44,806 nt of DNA from a virus, in the IMG/VR virus record IMGVR_UViG_3300027792_000005, positions 1 to 44,806 of that record, one strand, 5' to 3'. A program made the position numbers and the translations under genes. This document shows, in pieces, positions 30,652-38,991 of this stretch; positions within the stretch are counted from its first letter, which is position 1, and each line of letters starts with the position of its first letter. Under the pieces are notes generated by a model that searched no databases, was not told the DNA's origin, and was given only the letters and a program-made list of their open reading frames with translations.

Positions 30652-30845
30652 TGAGTGAAGAAACTAAAGAATTCAAAGATGTATCTGAATTAAACAAATT
30701 TATCCAGCAAACTCACAAAAAATCAATTGGCGAACATAAGTGTCTAATCTATATTTATGACGGTTTTTACATTCGGCACACTAAAAGGAAATTATGGGGC
30801 TGGATATATGAATATTGCAAAGGAATTTATAGAGGTGAACAATGA
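30651..30845 (+). CDS. Hypothetical 64-residue protein
   Basis: Basic, aromatic-rich C-terminal half (YIRHTKRKLWGWIYEYCKG). Coupled to both neighbours by overlaps. Function unknown. Confidence 0.55.
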   Translation: MSEETKEFKDVSELNKFIQQTHKKSIGEHKCLIYIYDGFYIRHTKRKLWGWIYEYCKGIYRGEQ

Positions 30846-31072
30846 ATCCATGCAGAAAATGCAGTAAAGATTTTGAATGCGGTATGCCAAAGCAATGGAG
30901 AATCGATTGCGTAGTAGAGATAGGGAACAAATGCACAGAGTGTGGCGGTGATGCAACAATCGCCATGACAGCATGGCAAGATAATACAGGGAAACAATAT
31001 ATAAAAAAAGGCGAAAGACTGTGTATGAAGTGTCATAAAGCAAGAACCGGAATAAAATTAAAATTCTTTTAA
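30842..31072 (+). CDS. Zinc-ribbon protein, copy 2
   Basis: 76 residues with CRKC and C at the N-terminus, then CTECGGDATIAMTAWQDNTG ... CMKCHKARTG, the four-cysteine ribbon nearly identical to the one at 16888-17097 on the other strand. Probably two zinc sites. Likely DNA- or protein-binding regulator; role unknown. Confidence 0.65.
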   Translation: MNPCRKCSKDFECGMPKQWRIDCVVEIGNKCTECGGDATIAMTAWQDNTGKQYIKKGERLCMKCHKARTGIKLKFF

Positions 31073-31101
31073 TATTTATTATAAATTTATGGGAATAAAC
31101 A

Positions 31102-31569
31102 ATGAATGATTTTTTATTAGTTGATAAAAAGACAGGTTACATGGATGAACTTTACGGCGAATGGTATAAATGCCCTAACTGTGATAATGTTTATATAGAT
31201 TATCATAATAATTTTTGCCAGAAATGCGGTGAAAGAGTTATAGTTTTGCCAGAATCTGATTGTTTCAAATGTCAACATGCCTTTGAATTAAATAAGCTCG
31301 AATGCGAAAAATGTTCTATTTATGCCGGTTCTTCTTATGAGAGTAAATTCAAACATATAAACGAGGTAAAAATGAAATTTGATAGTATATCAAAATTACA
31401 AAAAGACAAAAATGAATTAGAAAACCGAATTCTAATAGAATTAAACAATTTCCAGAATAAATACAAACTTTCAAGACTTGATATAAGTATTGAACACTTG
31501 GATACAACATGGGGTGCCAAAGAAAGAATAATTGAGATTATAAATTTAAAAATACAAGCAGAATTATAA
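31102..31569 (+). CDS. Zinc-ribbon plus coiled-coil protein
   Basis: 155 residues. CPNC, CQKC, CFKC and CEKC pairs make two zinc ribbons (residues 24-74). The C-terminal half is a helical region. An internal ATG at 31372 has a perfect CGAGGTAAAAATG start motif, so a second, shorter product (about 65 residues) may be made, or the gene is a fusion of two. No family recognised. Confidence 0.6.
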   Translation: MNDFLLVDKKTGYMDELYGEWYKCPNCDNVYIDYHNNFCQKCGERVIVLPESDCFKCQHAFELNKLECEKCSIYAGSSYESKFKHINEVKMKFDSISKLQKDKNELENRILIELNNFQNKYKLSRLDISIEHLDTTWGAKERIIEIINLKIQAEL

Positions 31570-31603
31570 ATGAGTATAATAAGCATAAAAGAAACTGGCA
31601 ATA

Positions 31604-31690
31604 ATGGAAAGTTATCTTAAAACTAATCAAGCTGAACATAAAATAATCCGGTTAAGAGTAGATTATTTGCCATATACAAGAGAAATATAA
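31604..31690 (+). CDS. Possible 28-residue peptide
   Basis: MESYLKTNQAEHKIIRLRVD and a short tail. The ribosome site is weak. It overlaps another 16-codon frame (31570-31620). Low support. Confidence 0.25.
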   Translation: MESYLKTNQAEHKIIRLRVDYLPYTREI

Positions 31691-31719
31691 ATTATCCCTA
31701 AAAATGATTGGAGTAATAA

Positions 31720-31842
31720 ATGGAAATAAAACATTATATAATTATGATATTAAATATTATAGTTATAATACTTAATATTAAAATAATAATTTCTACACGA
31801 AAGAATAACAAAGCCATAGACAAACTTAATAAGTATATGTGA
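31720..31842 (+). CDS. 40-residue membrane peptide
   Basis: GGAGTAATAA precedes the ATG. MEIKHYIIMILNIIVIILNI is a membrane segment followed by a basic tail (STRKNNKAIDKLNK). Function unknown. Confidence 0.45.
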   Translation: MEIKHYIIMILNIIVIILNIKIIISTRKNNKAIDKLNKYM

Positions 31843-31880
31843 TAATTTGGTTGGCTGGATTAAATTATACGAGTATAAAA

Positions 31881-32195
31881 ATGGATATAAACCAAAAGCT
31901 GAAAAATAGATATGAAATTATTAATAATACTATTGCAGAAATAAACGAGAGGCAATACAGTTTCCGAATAGAATCAAGCGAAGGGTATGATTCGGCAAAA
32001 TATATATTAATCATTTACGATGCTTTAGGCAGGAAAATTTTTGAATATGAAGATAATTCTTTTACGCAAAGAACAAATTATTTGGTTTTTTTGGAATTGG
32101 CATTAACAGAATATAAAGAAACAATACCGATAATAAGAGCTATTAAAAAAAGTCTGATAGATGCTAAAGTGTCAGATAGTTTTTTAAAAAAATAA
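31881..32195 (+). CDS. Hypothetical 104-residue protein
   Basis: ATG at 31881 after ACGAGTATAAAA; a GTG at 31839 would add 14 residues. Helical N-terminus (NQKLKNRYEIINNTIAEINE) and a beta-hairpin-like YILIIYDALGRKIFEYED. Last gene before the late promoter. Confidence 0.55.
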   Translation: MDINQKLKNRYEIINNTIAEINERQYSFRIESSEGYDSAKYILIIYDALGRKIFEYEDNSFTQRTNYLVFLELALTEYKETIPIIRAIKKSLIDAKVSDSFLKK

Positions 32196-32203
32196 AAAAA
32201 TAC

Positions 32204-32232
32204 TTGACATTAAAAAATAAATAAGTTATATT
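32204..32232 (+). promoter_or_regulatory. Late promoter for the packaging/structural operon
   Basis: TTGACA (32204-32209) and TATATT (32227-32232), with exactly the TTG-N20-TATATT spacing of the early promoters, but without the GTAA half of the GACATTGTAA element (it reads GACATTAAAA). That difference could separate late from early control. Confidence 0.65.
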
Positions 32233-32249
32233 CCCGCAAAATAAAAAAT

Positions 32250-32281
32250 GGAGTTTGCTGCATAATAGCAGCCACTTTATG
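32250..32281 (+). promoter_or_regulatory. Ribosome site and hairpin before the small terminase
   Basis: GGAG (32250-32253) is too far from the ATG at 32279 unless the hairpin GCTGC (32257-32261) with GCAGC (32268-32272) folds, which would bring the effective spacing to about nine bases. The same GGAG overlaps a tiny frame MEFAA (32248-32265). Confidence 0.4.
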
Positions 32282-32716
32282 AAAATAGCACCAAAAAATA
32301 TAAAAACTGCGAAAGTTGTAACTACTCCAAAGCAACAAACTCCCTTCAAAGGTAAAGCTCCAATTATAAGCAGTCCAGAGGAATTAAACGAAAAGATAAA
32401 CGAGTATTTTGCCGATACGTCAAGAAAGATGACAGTAGCGGGTCTATGTGAATTTTTAGGATTTGAATCAAGACAATCATTTTACGACTACGAAAAGCGG
32501 GAAGGCTATTCTTACACAATAAAAAGGGCGCGTCTAAAAATAGAAAGATATTACGAAGAAAAACTATTAACACCATCTATTCAGACAGGTTGCATCTATA
32601 TGCTTAATACGCTCGGGTATGATAAAACAAGAAATTTAGAACCTGAATATCCCAAAAAACCAGATTTATCCCAATTAAGTAATGACGATTTAATTAAACT
32701 TGCAAAAGGTTTATAA
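32279..32716 (+). CDS. terS: Terminase small subunit
   Basis: 145 residues from the ATG at 32279; a TTG at 32255 has GGAG too close. Contains MTVAGLCEFLGFESRQSFYD (helix-turn-helix) followed by YTIKRARLKIERYYEEKL, the pattern of phage small terminases of the gp3/DNA-packaging type. Overlaps the large terminase start by one base. Recognises the packaging site and recruits TerL. Confidence 0.82.
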   Translation: MKIAPKNIKTAKVVTTPKQQTPFKGKAPIISSPEELNEKINEYFADTSRKMTVAGLCEFLGFESRQSFYDYEKREGYSYTIKRARLKIERYYEEKLLTPSIQTGCIYMLNTLGYDKTRNLEPEYPKKPDLSQLSNDDLIKLAKGL

Positions 32717-34128
32717 TGTTGACAATTGAAGAAAGAAAAGAACTAAAGCGATACGCAAATATAGAGCTTGCTAAGCGTTCTTTTTGGCATTATAACCAAA
32801 CTAAATACCCAAATGCTTATAAAGACGACCGTTTATTTTTAAAAGAAATTTCAGATACTATGCAACAGTTCTATGAGAATAAACTAATTAGAGAAGACGG
32901 TAAGCCTTACGACAGGTTAATAATAAACGCACCACCACGTCATTACAAGACTCTGACAGCATCTAATTTTTGTGAATGGGTCTTAGGCAAGAACTCTAGT
33001 GAGCGGGAAATGGTTGGTAATTATAATGAGAAGTTATCGACCAGATTTGGCAAGAAAGTACGTGATTCTATACAGGAAATAAACGCAAGTAATAATAAAA
33101 TAGTTTTCCATGATATTTTTAATGCCACTATTAAACGTGGTAATTCGGCAGCACAACTCTGGAGCTTAGAAGATCAACATTTTAGTTTTTTATCCACAAG
33201 CCCGACAGGAACGGCAACAGGCTTTGGTGCGACATTATTAATTATTGACGATATGATAAAATCCGCATTAGAAGCTTTTAACGAGAATAGGTTAGAAGAG
33301 GTTTATGATTGGTATAAAGATACAATGCAATCACGTTTAGAAGAGGGCGGGAAAATAATTATAGTAATGACCAGATGGGCTATTAATGATTTATGCGGGA
33401 AGTTATTAAAAGAGTTTCCGAAAGATTGGTTTCTGCTAAGTTATAAAGCCTTCGACGGTGAAAAGATGCTTTGTCCAGAGGTGTTGAGTTTGGACACCTA
33501 CAAAGATAGAGTTAGAATTTTAAGCCCAGAAATAGCGGCCGCAAATTACAACCAAATCCCGATTCAAAGTGAAGGGAGGCTTTATAAAAAATTCCTTACT
33601 TATACAGAATTGCCAAGCGGTGTTGTATATAATTACACAGATACGGCAGACGAAGGCAATGATTATTTATGTTCAATTAACTTCATTAAATATATGGGTC
33701 AAGCTTATATAGTTGATATTCTTTATACAAAGGAAGGAATGGAAATAACCGAGCCAGCAACAGCAAGAATGTTGCAAAAAGATAGAGTTTTTGAAAGTTT
33801 TATTGAATCAAATTCAGGTGGTCGTGGCTTTGGCAGAAACGTAGAAAGAATTATAAAAGAAAATATCGATAAAGGGATAAACAAATCTAAACCTAATATT
33901 ATACCTTTCTACCAAAGCAATAATAAAAAAGCTCGCATATTAGCAAGTTCGGGATGGGTGCAAGAAAACGTAATTTATCCTGCAAATTGGCACGTTCGTT
34001 TCCCAGAATTCCACGAGCATGTTACAAGTTATCTAAAAGAAGGTACTTCTAAGACTGACGACCCAGAGGATGTATTAGCAGGGATTTTTGAAAAAGTATG
34101 TACAGAATCATTTTTGAGTTGGAGCTAA
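32716..34128 (+). CDS. terL: Terminase large subunit
   Basis: 470 residues. ATPase: PPRHYKT (73-79) as the variant Walker A, LLIIDD (174-179) as Walker B and VMTRW (217-221) as the coupling motif. Nuclease: acidic residues at D309 (YTDTADEG), E364 (FIESNSGGRG) and D448-D449 (KTDDPEDVLAG). Together these give the standard motor-plus-headful/cos nuclease enzyme that pumps DNA into the prohead through the portal. Directly between TerS and portal. Confidence 0.95.
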   Translation: MLTIEERKELKRYANIELAKRSFWHYNQTKYPNAYKDDRLFLKEISDTMQQFYENKLIREDGKPYDRLIINAPPRHYKTLTASNFCEWVLGKNSSEREMVGNYNEKLSTRFGKKVRDSIQEINASNNKIVFHDIFNATIKRGNSAAQLWSLEDQHFSFLSTSPTGTATGFGATLLIIDDMIKSALEAFNENRLEEVYDWYKDTMQSRLEEGGKIIIVMTRWAINDLCGKLLKEFPKDWFLLSYKAFDGEKMLCPEVLSLDTYKDRVRILSPEIAAANYNQIPIQSEGRLYKKFLTYTELPSGVVYNYTDTADEGNDYLCSINFIKYMGQAYIVDILYTKEGMEITEPATARMLQKDRVFESFIESNSGGRGFGRNVERIIKENIDKGINKSKPNIIPFYQSNNKKARILASSGWVQENVIYPANWHVRFPEFHEHVTSYLKEGTSKTDDPEDVLAGIFEKVCTESFLSWS

Positions 34129-34129
34129 A

Positions 34130-35599
34130 ATGTATCTAAGCCAGACAGATATAATAATTCAAGACATTGTTAGAGGAAAAAACACAGCAAATGACGATTT
34201 TTTCACAACATTGATAAATGAAGATAAGCAAAGCGATTATAAAAAGAGAATGATAGAAGGCATTCGATATTATGACGGTGACCACGATGTTTTATACGAT
34301 AAAAAAGAGTTTTATATAGCGGAAGGCAACAAAGTTGAAGATACAATTACACCTAATTCGCATATTGAAAACAGATGGTTTACATTGGTTGTTGACCAAG
34401 TTGCAAATTATATTTGTGCAAAGCCAATCACATTTAATCCTAAAAATGAAGCTGAAAAAGTTGAGTATGATAAACTTAACGAATGGTTAGATGTATATTT
34501 TGATAAAATTATACTTAAATGGGTGAAAGGTGCATGTAAAAAACAAGTTGAATGGTTACATTTCTTTTTTGATGAAAAAGGCAATTTCCAATATGTAATA
34601 ACTCCGGCAGAGGAAATAATCCCAATTTACGACACTGTTTACGAATCTGTTTTAGTTGCTTTAATTCGGTACTATACAATTAAAGTAAGAAAAGATAATA
34701 AAGACACCACTTATACAAATTTAGAATATTGGACAGAAAACGGCGTAGAATATTGGAGTAATGAAAGCGGGAAGTATATCCAGCAAGATGGGAAGGCACA
34801 TTATACAAATCAATATAAAAATGCCAACCAAGTGCTTAAAGAAGAAAACAAAGGCTGGGGAAAAATTCCATTTGTGCCTCTTTATAATGACAATGAACAA
34901 ACTGATTTGCAAAAGATTAAAAATCTAATTGATGCTTACGATAGGATCGTATCGGGTTGGTTCAATGATTTAGAACAAGTAAGGGAAACTATGCTTGTTA
35001 TTAAGGACGCTGGTTCATTATTAGATTCTGGGGCGGCAAAAAACGGAATAACAGAGCTGGGAATGGTTCGAAATAATATGAAACTTTACGGTATTATAAA
35101 AGTTCGTGGCACTGGGGATGTAAAGGGATTACAATTAGACATTCCAGTTGAAGCTAAAAAAGAACTATTATCAATATTAAGAAAGAATATATTCCAAATT
35201 TCTCAAAGTGTAGATATTGAAGAACTAAAGGCTGGTGATAAAACAGGAATCGCAATTAAATTAAGTTATGAACCATTAGACGAGAAAGCAAATAGCAAAA
35301 TATTAGAGGTTAAAACAGCTTTAGCAGATGCTATGTACTTTTTTATCGAGTACCTTAAAATTGATGGTCAAATTAAAAATATTAAATCAGAAAATATTGA
35401 ATTTGTATTTAATAAAACAATCGTACAAAATGAATCTGAATTAATTGATAATATAAATAAATCTGAATTATCACAAGAAACAAAGCTTGAATTAAACCCA
35501 TTTATAACAGATGTTGTGAAAGAATTAGAAAGGATTACAAACGAGAAAGAAAAAGAAATTGAAACTTATAAGGTAAAATTAGACGATGCCATCGTATAA
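34130..35599 (+). CDS. Portal protein, SPP1 gp6 type
   Basis: 489 residues. EGIRYYDGDHDVLYDKKEFY, the following RWFTLVVDQVANYICAKPI and a C-terminal acidic coiled coil match the SPP1-type (phage_prot_Gp6) portal. Overlaps the MuF-like gene by 14 bases. Forms the dodecameric ring for DNA entry and the head-tail joint. Confidence 0.9.
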   Translation: MYLSQTDIIIQDIVRGKNTANDDFFTTLINEDKQSDYKKRMIEGIRYYDGDHDVLYDKKEFYIAEGNKVEDTITPNSHIENRWFTLVVDQVANYICAKPITFNPKNEAEKVEYDKLNEWLDVYFDKIILKWVKGACKKQVEWLHFFFDEKGNFQYVITPAEEIIPIYDTVYESVLVALIRYYTIKVRKDNKDTTYTNLEYWTENGVEYWSNESGKYIQQDGKAHYTNQYKNANQVLKEENKGWGKIPFVPLYNDNEQTDLQKIKNLIDAYDRIVSGWFNDLEQVRETMLVIKDAGSLLDSGAAKNGITELGMVRNNMKLYGIIKVRGTGDVKGLQLDIPVEAKKELLSILRKNIFQISQSVDIEELKAGDKTGIAIKLSYEPLDEKANSKILEVKTALADAMYFFIEYLKIDGQIKNIKSENIEFVFNKTIVQNESELIDNINKSELSQETKLELNPFITDVVKELERITNEKEKEIETYKVKLDDAIV

Positions 35600-36482
35600 G
35601 GAAATATTAAATAAGGCAGATAAAAACGAGCAAATTGAAAGAAATTTAGCGGATAAAGATATTATAAAACAATACCAAGAATATTATAATAACATTATTA
35701 GCTCAATAGATAAATTTGTTGTTGTGAATGGGTTTGTTTACTTGTATAATAAAAAATTCAAAGAAAAATTATTTAACTTAAAAAATAAAATAAATCAAAA
35801 AGTTAGTGAATTAAATAAAACAATAATAAATTATTCAAATAGTCAAATAAATAGCCAATATAATTTAGGTATTGAAAATATTCTTTCCGCTTCAAAAGAA
35901 TTAAATGTAAATTTTACTTTTGTAAAAGATGCGGTAGAATATGCAAAAAATAATAATGAATGGTTAGAATTACTAAAAGATGCCAACGCAAATTTAATTT
36001 CAAATATAAATTATCAACTTGAATATAATTTAAGACAAAACACAAGACAGGAAGTGATTGCTGGATTGATTAAAGGCAAACCTTACTCTGCTATTCAAAA
36101 AGAAATAAAGAATCGGTTTGAAATATCGGCTACTCGTGCGGGTACTATTGCAAGAACTGAAATGCACAAAGCACAAATAAGCGGACGATTAGAAGGTATT
36201 AACAGAGCTGGAGATGCTGCGGATAAATTAGGTTTAGAATATACTAAGATTTGGCGTCATTATGGACGGTCAACAGGTGCGAAGCCTAAAGGTGGTTACA
36301 AACCAAGAGCTGATCACGTAGCAATGGACGGCAAGGCAGCTGATAAAGACGGTATCTTTGTATTGCCATCTGGGGTTAAAACAACAGCCCCGGGGCTTAG
36401 TGGTGAACCAAGCGAAGATATTAACTGTACATGTTCTTTGCAGTTCCAAATAAATTTTGATAAAATGGCAAAAACAGCATGA
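35586..36482 (+). CDS. MuF-like minor head protein
   Basis: 298 residues. Helical N-terminal half, then SATRAGTIARTEMHKAQISG (about 181-200), the signature of Mu F/SPP1 gp7 head morphogenesis proteins, and a C-terminal DHVAMDGK ... INCTC segment (243-283) typical of the family. Usually packaged in small number and important for head assembly or DNA entry. Confidence 0.88.
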   Translation: MPSYKEILNKADKNEQIERNLADKDIIKQYQEYYNNIISSIDKFVVVNGFVYLYNKKFKEKLFNLKNKINQKVSELNKTIINYSNSQINSQYNLGIENILSASKELNVNFTFVKDAVEYAKNNNEWLELLKDANANLISNINYQLEYNLRQNTRQEVIAGLIKGKPYSAIQKEIKNRFEISATRAGTIARTEMHKAQISGRLEGINRAGDAADKLGLEYTKIWRHYGRSTGAKPKGGYKPRADHVAMDGKAADKDGIFVLPSGVKTTAPGLSGEPSEDINCTCSLQFQINFDKMAKTA

Positions 36483-36598
36483 AAGAATTTAATAAAATAA
36501 ATATAAACAACCGCATTAGTATTGTGCGGGTACAAAATCAAGAATCCAAACAAGGACTGAACCTTGTAAAAAAATGTAGGAGAAAAGGAAATGGATAA
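36479..36598 (+). CDS. Possible 39-residue basic peptide
   Basis: Starts at the MuF stop (ATGA) and overlaps the scaffold start by 8 bases. MKEFNKININNRISIVRVQN and a Lys/Arg-rich end. The same DNA forms two hairpins (36511-36566), so it may be a structured leader and not a gene. Confidence 0.35.
   Translation: MKEFNKININNRISIVRVQNQESKQGLNLVKKCRRKGNG
36511..36566 (+). other. Two hairpins before the scaffold gene
   Basis: CCGCA (36511-36515) with TGCGG (36525-36529), and CAAGG (36551-36555) with CCTTG (36562-36566). No T-run follows. They may protect or process the mRNA for the highly expressed scaffold/capsid genes. Confidence 0.45.
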
Positions 36599-37214
36599 CT
36601 TAAAAACAATCTTAGGTGAGTTATACACGCCTGAAATCGAAGCCAAATTGCAAGGCAAAAACTTTATTATTGACGATGGGAAAATGATACCTAAGTATCG
36701 ATTTGATGAAATCAATGAGCAGAAAAAAGGATTGCAAGAACAGATTGATAAACATGTTAATGATTTGACCGAGATTAAAAAACAAGTTAAAGGCAGTGAA
36801 GAACTCGAAACTAAAATCAAAGAGATTCAAAAAGCTAATGATGAGTTAGTGGTCAAACATAATCAAGAATTTAGGAACTTAAAGGCAGATGTAAAACGGA
36901 AGGAATTATTAGCAACTAACGGAGTTGTGAACACAGATGCAATCGATGTATTACTACCTAAATTTAAACACCTTGAATATAAAGAAGAAACTAATGAAGT
37001 AATCGGCTTTAACGAAGAGTTTGAAAAGATTAAAAGTAATCCAACATTCCACAGTTTAATTACAACAGTGCAGAGAGTTGGGACAGGTTATCATGAACAA
37101 GTTCCGGCTACGAAAATAACCCTGACCGAGCAGGACAAATTAAAAGCTCGGGATATGAATTTAGACGAAGATTCATATTTAGAATTAAAACAAAAATTTC
37201 CAGACAAAATTTAA
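36591..37214 (+). CDS. Capsid scaffold protein (GP20-like)
   Basis: 207 residues. A central charged coiled coil (about residues 40-105, YRFDEINEQKKGLQEQIDKH) and polar C-terminus, located between MuF and capsid genes, as in phage_GP20 scaffolds. GGAGAAAAGGAA precedes the start. Should guide capsid assembly and then leave or be degraded. Confidence 0.82.
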   Translation: MDNLKTILGELYTPEIEAKLQGKNFIIDDGKMIPKYRFDEINEQKKGLQEQIDKHVNDLTEIKKQVKGSEELETKIKEIQKANDELVVKHNQEFRNLKADVKRKELLATNGVVNTDAIDVLLPKFKHLEYKEETNEVIGFNEEFEKIKSNPTFHSLITTVQRVGTGYHEQVPATKITLTEQDKLKARDMNLDEDSYLELKQKFPDKI

Positions 37215-37225
37215 GGAAAAATTAA

Positions 37226-37714
37226 ATGGCAAGTTTAAAATATGGATGTATAACAGGTAATGTCATGGTGAAAGAGTATCCGGTAGCGGCAAGCCAATAC
37301 TTTTATCACGAAGGCACCAACTTTGTATATCTTGACGGCAGCGGGAATGCAACATTAGCATTAAACGCAACAACTACTCTTATAGGCTATGCTTTAGTCC
37401 CAGCAGGTCGTGGAGCGGGCACAAGTGATACTTATTGGAAATCGAGTGCAACAGCTGGAGCGGATAAAATAGCGGTTGTAATCGACCCTAAAGCAGAGTA
37501 TGTATTACCAGCAACTGGCACACCAACGGCAGCAATGCGTGGCAACGCTTGCGATATTATTGCAGTAAATGATGGTAATGCTACAACAGTTGACGTTGCA
37601 ACAAGTTCGACAGATGTATTAATAATTGTAGATTTAGGTGACAAAGCCCCTAATGGTAGTGCAACCGATGTGATTGTACGTATTAACCCAACAAAATTCC
37701 AAGCAGATACCTAA
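37226..37714 (+). CDS. Head decoration / capsid-stabilising protein (putative)
   Basis: 162 residues, beta-rich with Ala/Thr/Gly-rich loops (NATLALNATTTLIGYALVPA). No signal or membrane segment. Placed between scaffold and major capsid, the usual position of a decoration protein (lambda D/SPP1 gp12 role). Family not certain. Confidence 0.65.
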   Translation: MASLKYGCITGNVMVKEYPVAASQYFYHEGTNFVYLDGSGNATLALNATTTLIGYALVPAGRGAGTSDTYWKSSATAGADKIAVVIDPKAEYVLPATGTPTAAMRGNACDIIAVNDGNATTVDVATSSTDVLIIVDLGDKAPNGSATDVIVRINPTKFQADT

Positions 37715-37726
37715 TAGGAGGATAAA

Positions 37727-38710
37727 ATGGCTGAACAACAAAGAAGTGATTTTACGAAAGGCATGTTGAAAGATTTATATGCTTATACGTTAGAAAAAGA
37801 AAAATATGTACCGCAAGATATGGTACACCCTTTATTATTTGATATTAAAACAGCAACTGGTGCATTTGAGAAACATACCACTGTAATCGGTGCTGGTAAT
37901 ATGGTAATCAAACCGGAAGGGGAACAAATCAAATTCGGTAGAGTTGGTGAGGGTTTCACAGTCCAATCAACTTGGGATAGCTACTCTGGCGGTTTAGAGT
38001 TTACGATGGAAGATGTTCAAGATATGCCGAAAGAAAAAATGGCAAATGTTTTGGAAGAGTTTGCAAGCACAATGATTGAGGGTTACATGCAATCTAAAGA
38101 AAATTTAGCTGCTAATGTTTTCAATTATGGTGGATATACTGCTGGCAACGCAATCTTTAATGGCAGTGTAAAAGGGAATGCAGACCCATCTGGCGATTTA
38201 TGTTATGATGGGAAACCTTTCTTTAATTTATCCGGTAATCTTAGACCTTTATATCCGGGTGCAACGGCAACTCATTACAATGGCTTATCTTTAGGTTTAG
38301 ATGCAACTAATATTCAGACAGCACATACTTTAATGACTGATACAAACGCTGTTAATTCACGTAGCCAAAAAGTAAAATTAATGCCGAATACATTACTTGT
38401 TTCCCCATCTTTAGTATGGACAGCAAGTACATTAATGAAAACAGCACAGCAAGTTAATAGTGCTAATAACAATATTAACACAGTTCAAGGATTATATAAT
38501 ATTGTGCCTTGGAATTATTTAACAACTTCAACATTCTGGGCAATTGGTCAAGCGAAAAAAGGTATTGTATTCTGGGAAAGAATGCCATTAACTTTTGATT
38601 TCTTTGGTGACCCATTAACAGGCGGTTATAAAGCTACTGCAATCGCTCGATTTGGTATTGAAGTAAACGACTTTAGATATTGGGTTGGTTCAAACGCCCC
38701 AACAAGTTAA
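37727..38710 (+). CDS. Major capsid protein
   Basis: 327 residues with a strong GGAGG site. The N-terminal arm (QQRSDFTKGMLKDLYAYTLE), a long helix with MEDVQDMPKEKMANVLEEFA, and a C-terminal FGIEVNDFRYWVG segment fit an HK97-fold coat protein related to the Mu gpT group. Followed at once by a terminator-like hairpin, consistent with a highly expressed gene. No cleavage site is evident. Confidence 0.85.
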   Translation: MAEQQRSDFTKGMLKDLYAYTLEKEKYVPQDMVHPLLFDIKTATGAFEKHTTVIGAGNMVIKPEGEQIKFGRVGEGFTVQSTWDSYSGGLEFTMEDVQDMPKEKMANVLEEFASTMIEGYMQSKENLAANVFNYGGYTAGNAIFNGSVKGNADPSGDLCYDGKPFFNLSGNLRPLYPGATATHYNGLSLGLDATNIQTAHTLMTDTNAVNSRSQKVKLMPNTLLVSPSLVWTASTLMKTAQQVNSANNNINTVQGLYNIVPWNYLTTSTFWAIGQAKKGIVFWERMPLTFDFFGDPLTGGYKATAIARFGIEVNDFRYWVGSNAPTS

Positions 38711-38715
38711 TAACT

Positions 38716-38740
38716 GGGGAGTTTTTACTCCCCTTTAATT
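38716..38740 (+). terminator. Partial terminator after the capsid gene
   Basis: GGGGAGT (38716-38722), loop TTTT, ACTCCCC (38727-38733), then TTTAATT. The stem is strong but the T-run is only three bases before A, so it probably reduces, and does not stop, read-through into the connector and tail genes, which have no other promoter visible. Confidence 0.75.
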
Positions 38741-38751
38741 AAAGGTTAATT

Positions 38752-38991
38752 ATGCGAAAGAAAAAAGAAAATATCGAAGTTGAAGAACAAATTCTAACAC
38801 ATAAAGAAATAGAAGTTGAAAAGATTGATGAAATATTAACAACTAATATTAACGAATGTGCAGATTTGCAAAAACAAGGTTATCAAGTAATAGAACAAAT
38901 TGCAATTGGTAACAAATTGGAATATAAATTAAAACGGGTAAGTTGTGGTTCAATTCCACAAGGCGGAAGCGTCCCTGACAGGAGTTTATAA
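38752..38991 (+). CDS. Hypothetical 79-residue protein
   Basis: Acidic helical start (KKENIEVEEQILTHKEIEVE), then a compact C-terminal part. AAAGG precedes it; it shares one base with the next gene. Location suggests a head accessory; no family recognised. Confidence 0.55.
   Translation: MRKKKENIEVEEQILTHKEIEVEKIDEILTTNINECADLQKQGYQVIEQIAIGNKLEYKLKRVSCGSIPQGGSVPDRSL

Noticed and set aside
30781-31043. Overlapping antisense frames opposite the zinc-ribbon gene
   Set aside because: They are reverse readings of the conserved ribbon codons; the sense protein has a clear paralogue.
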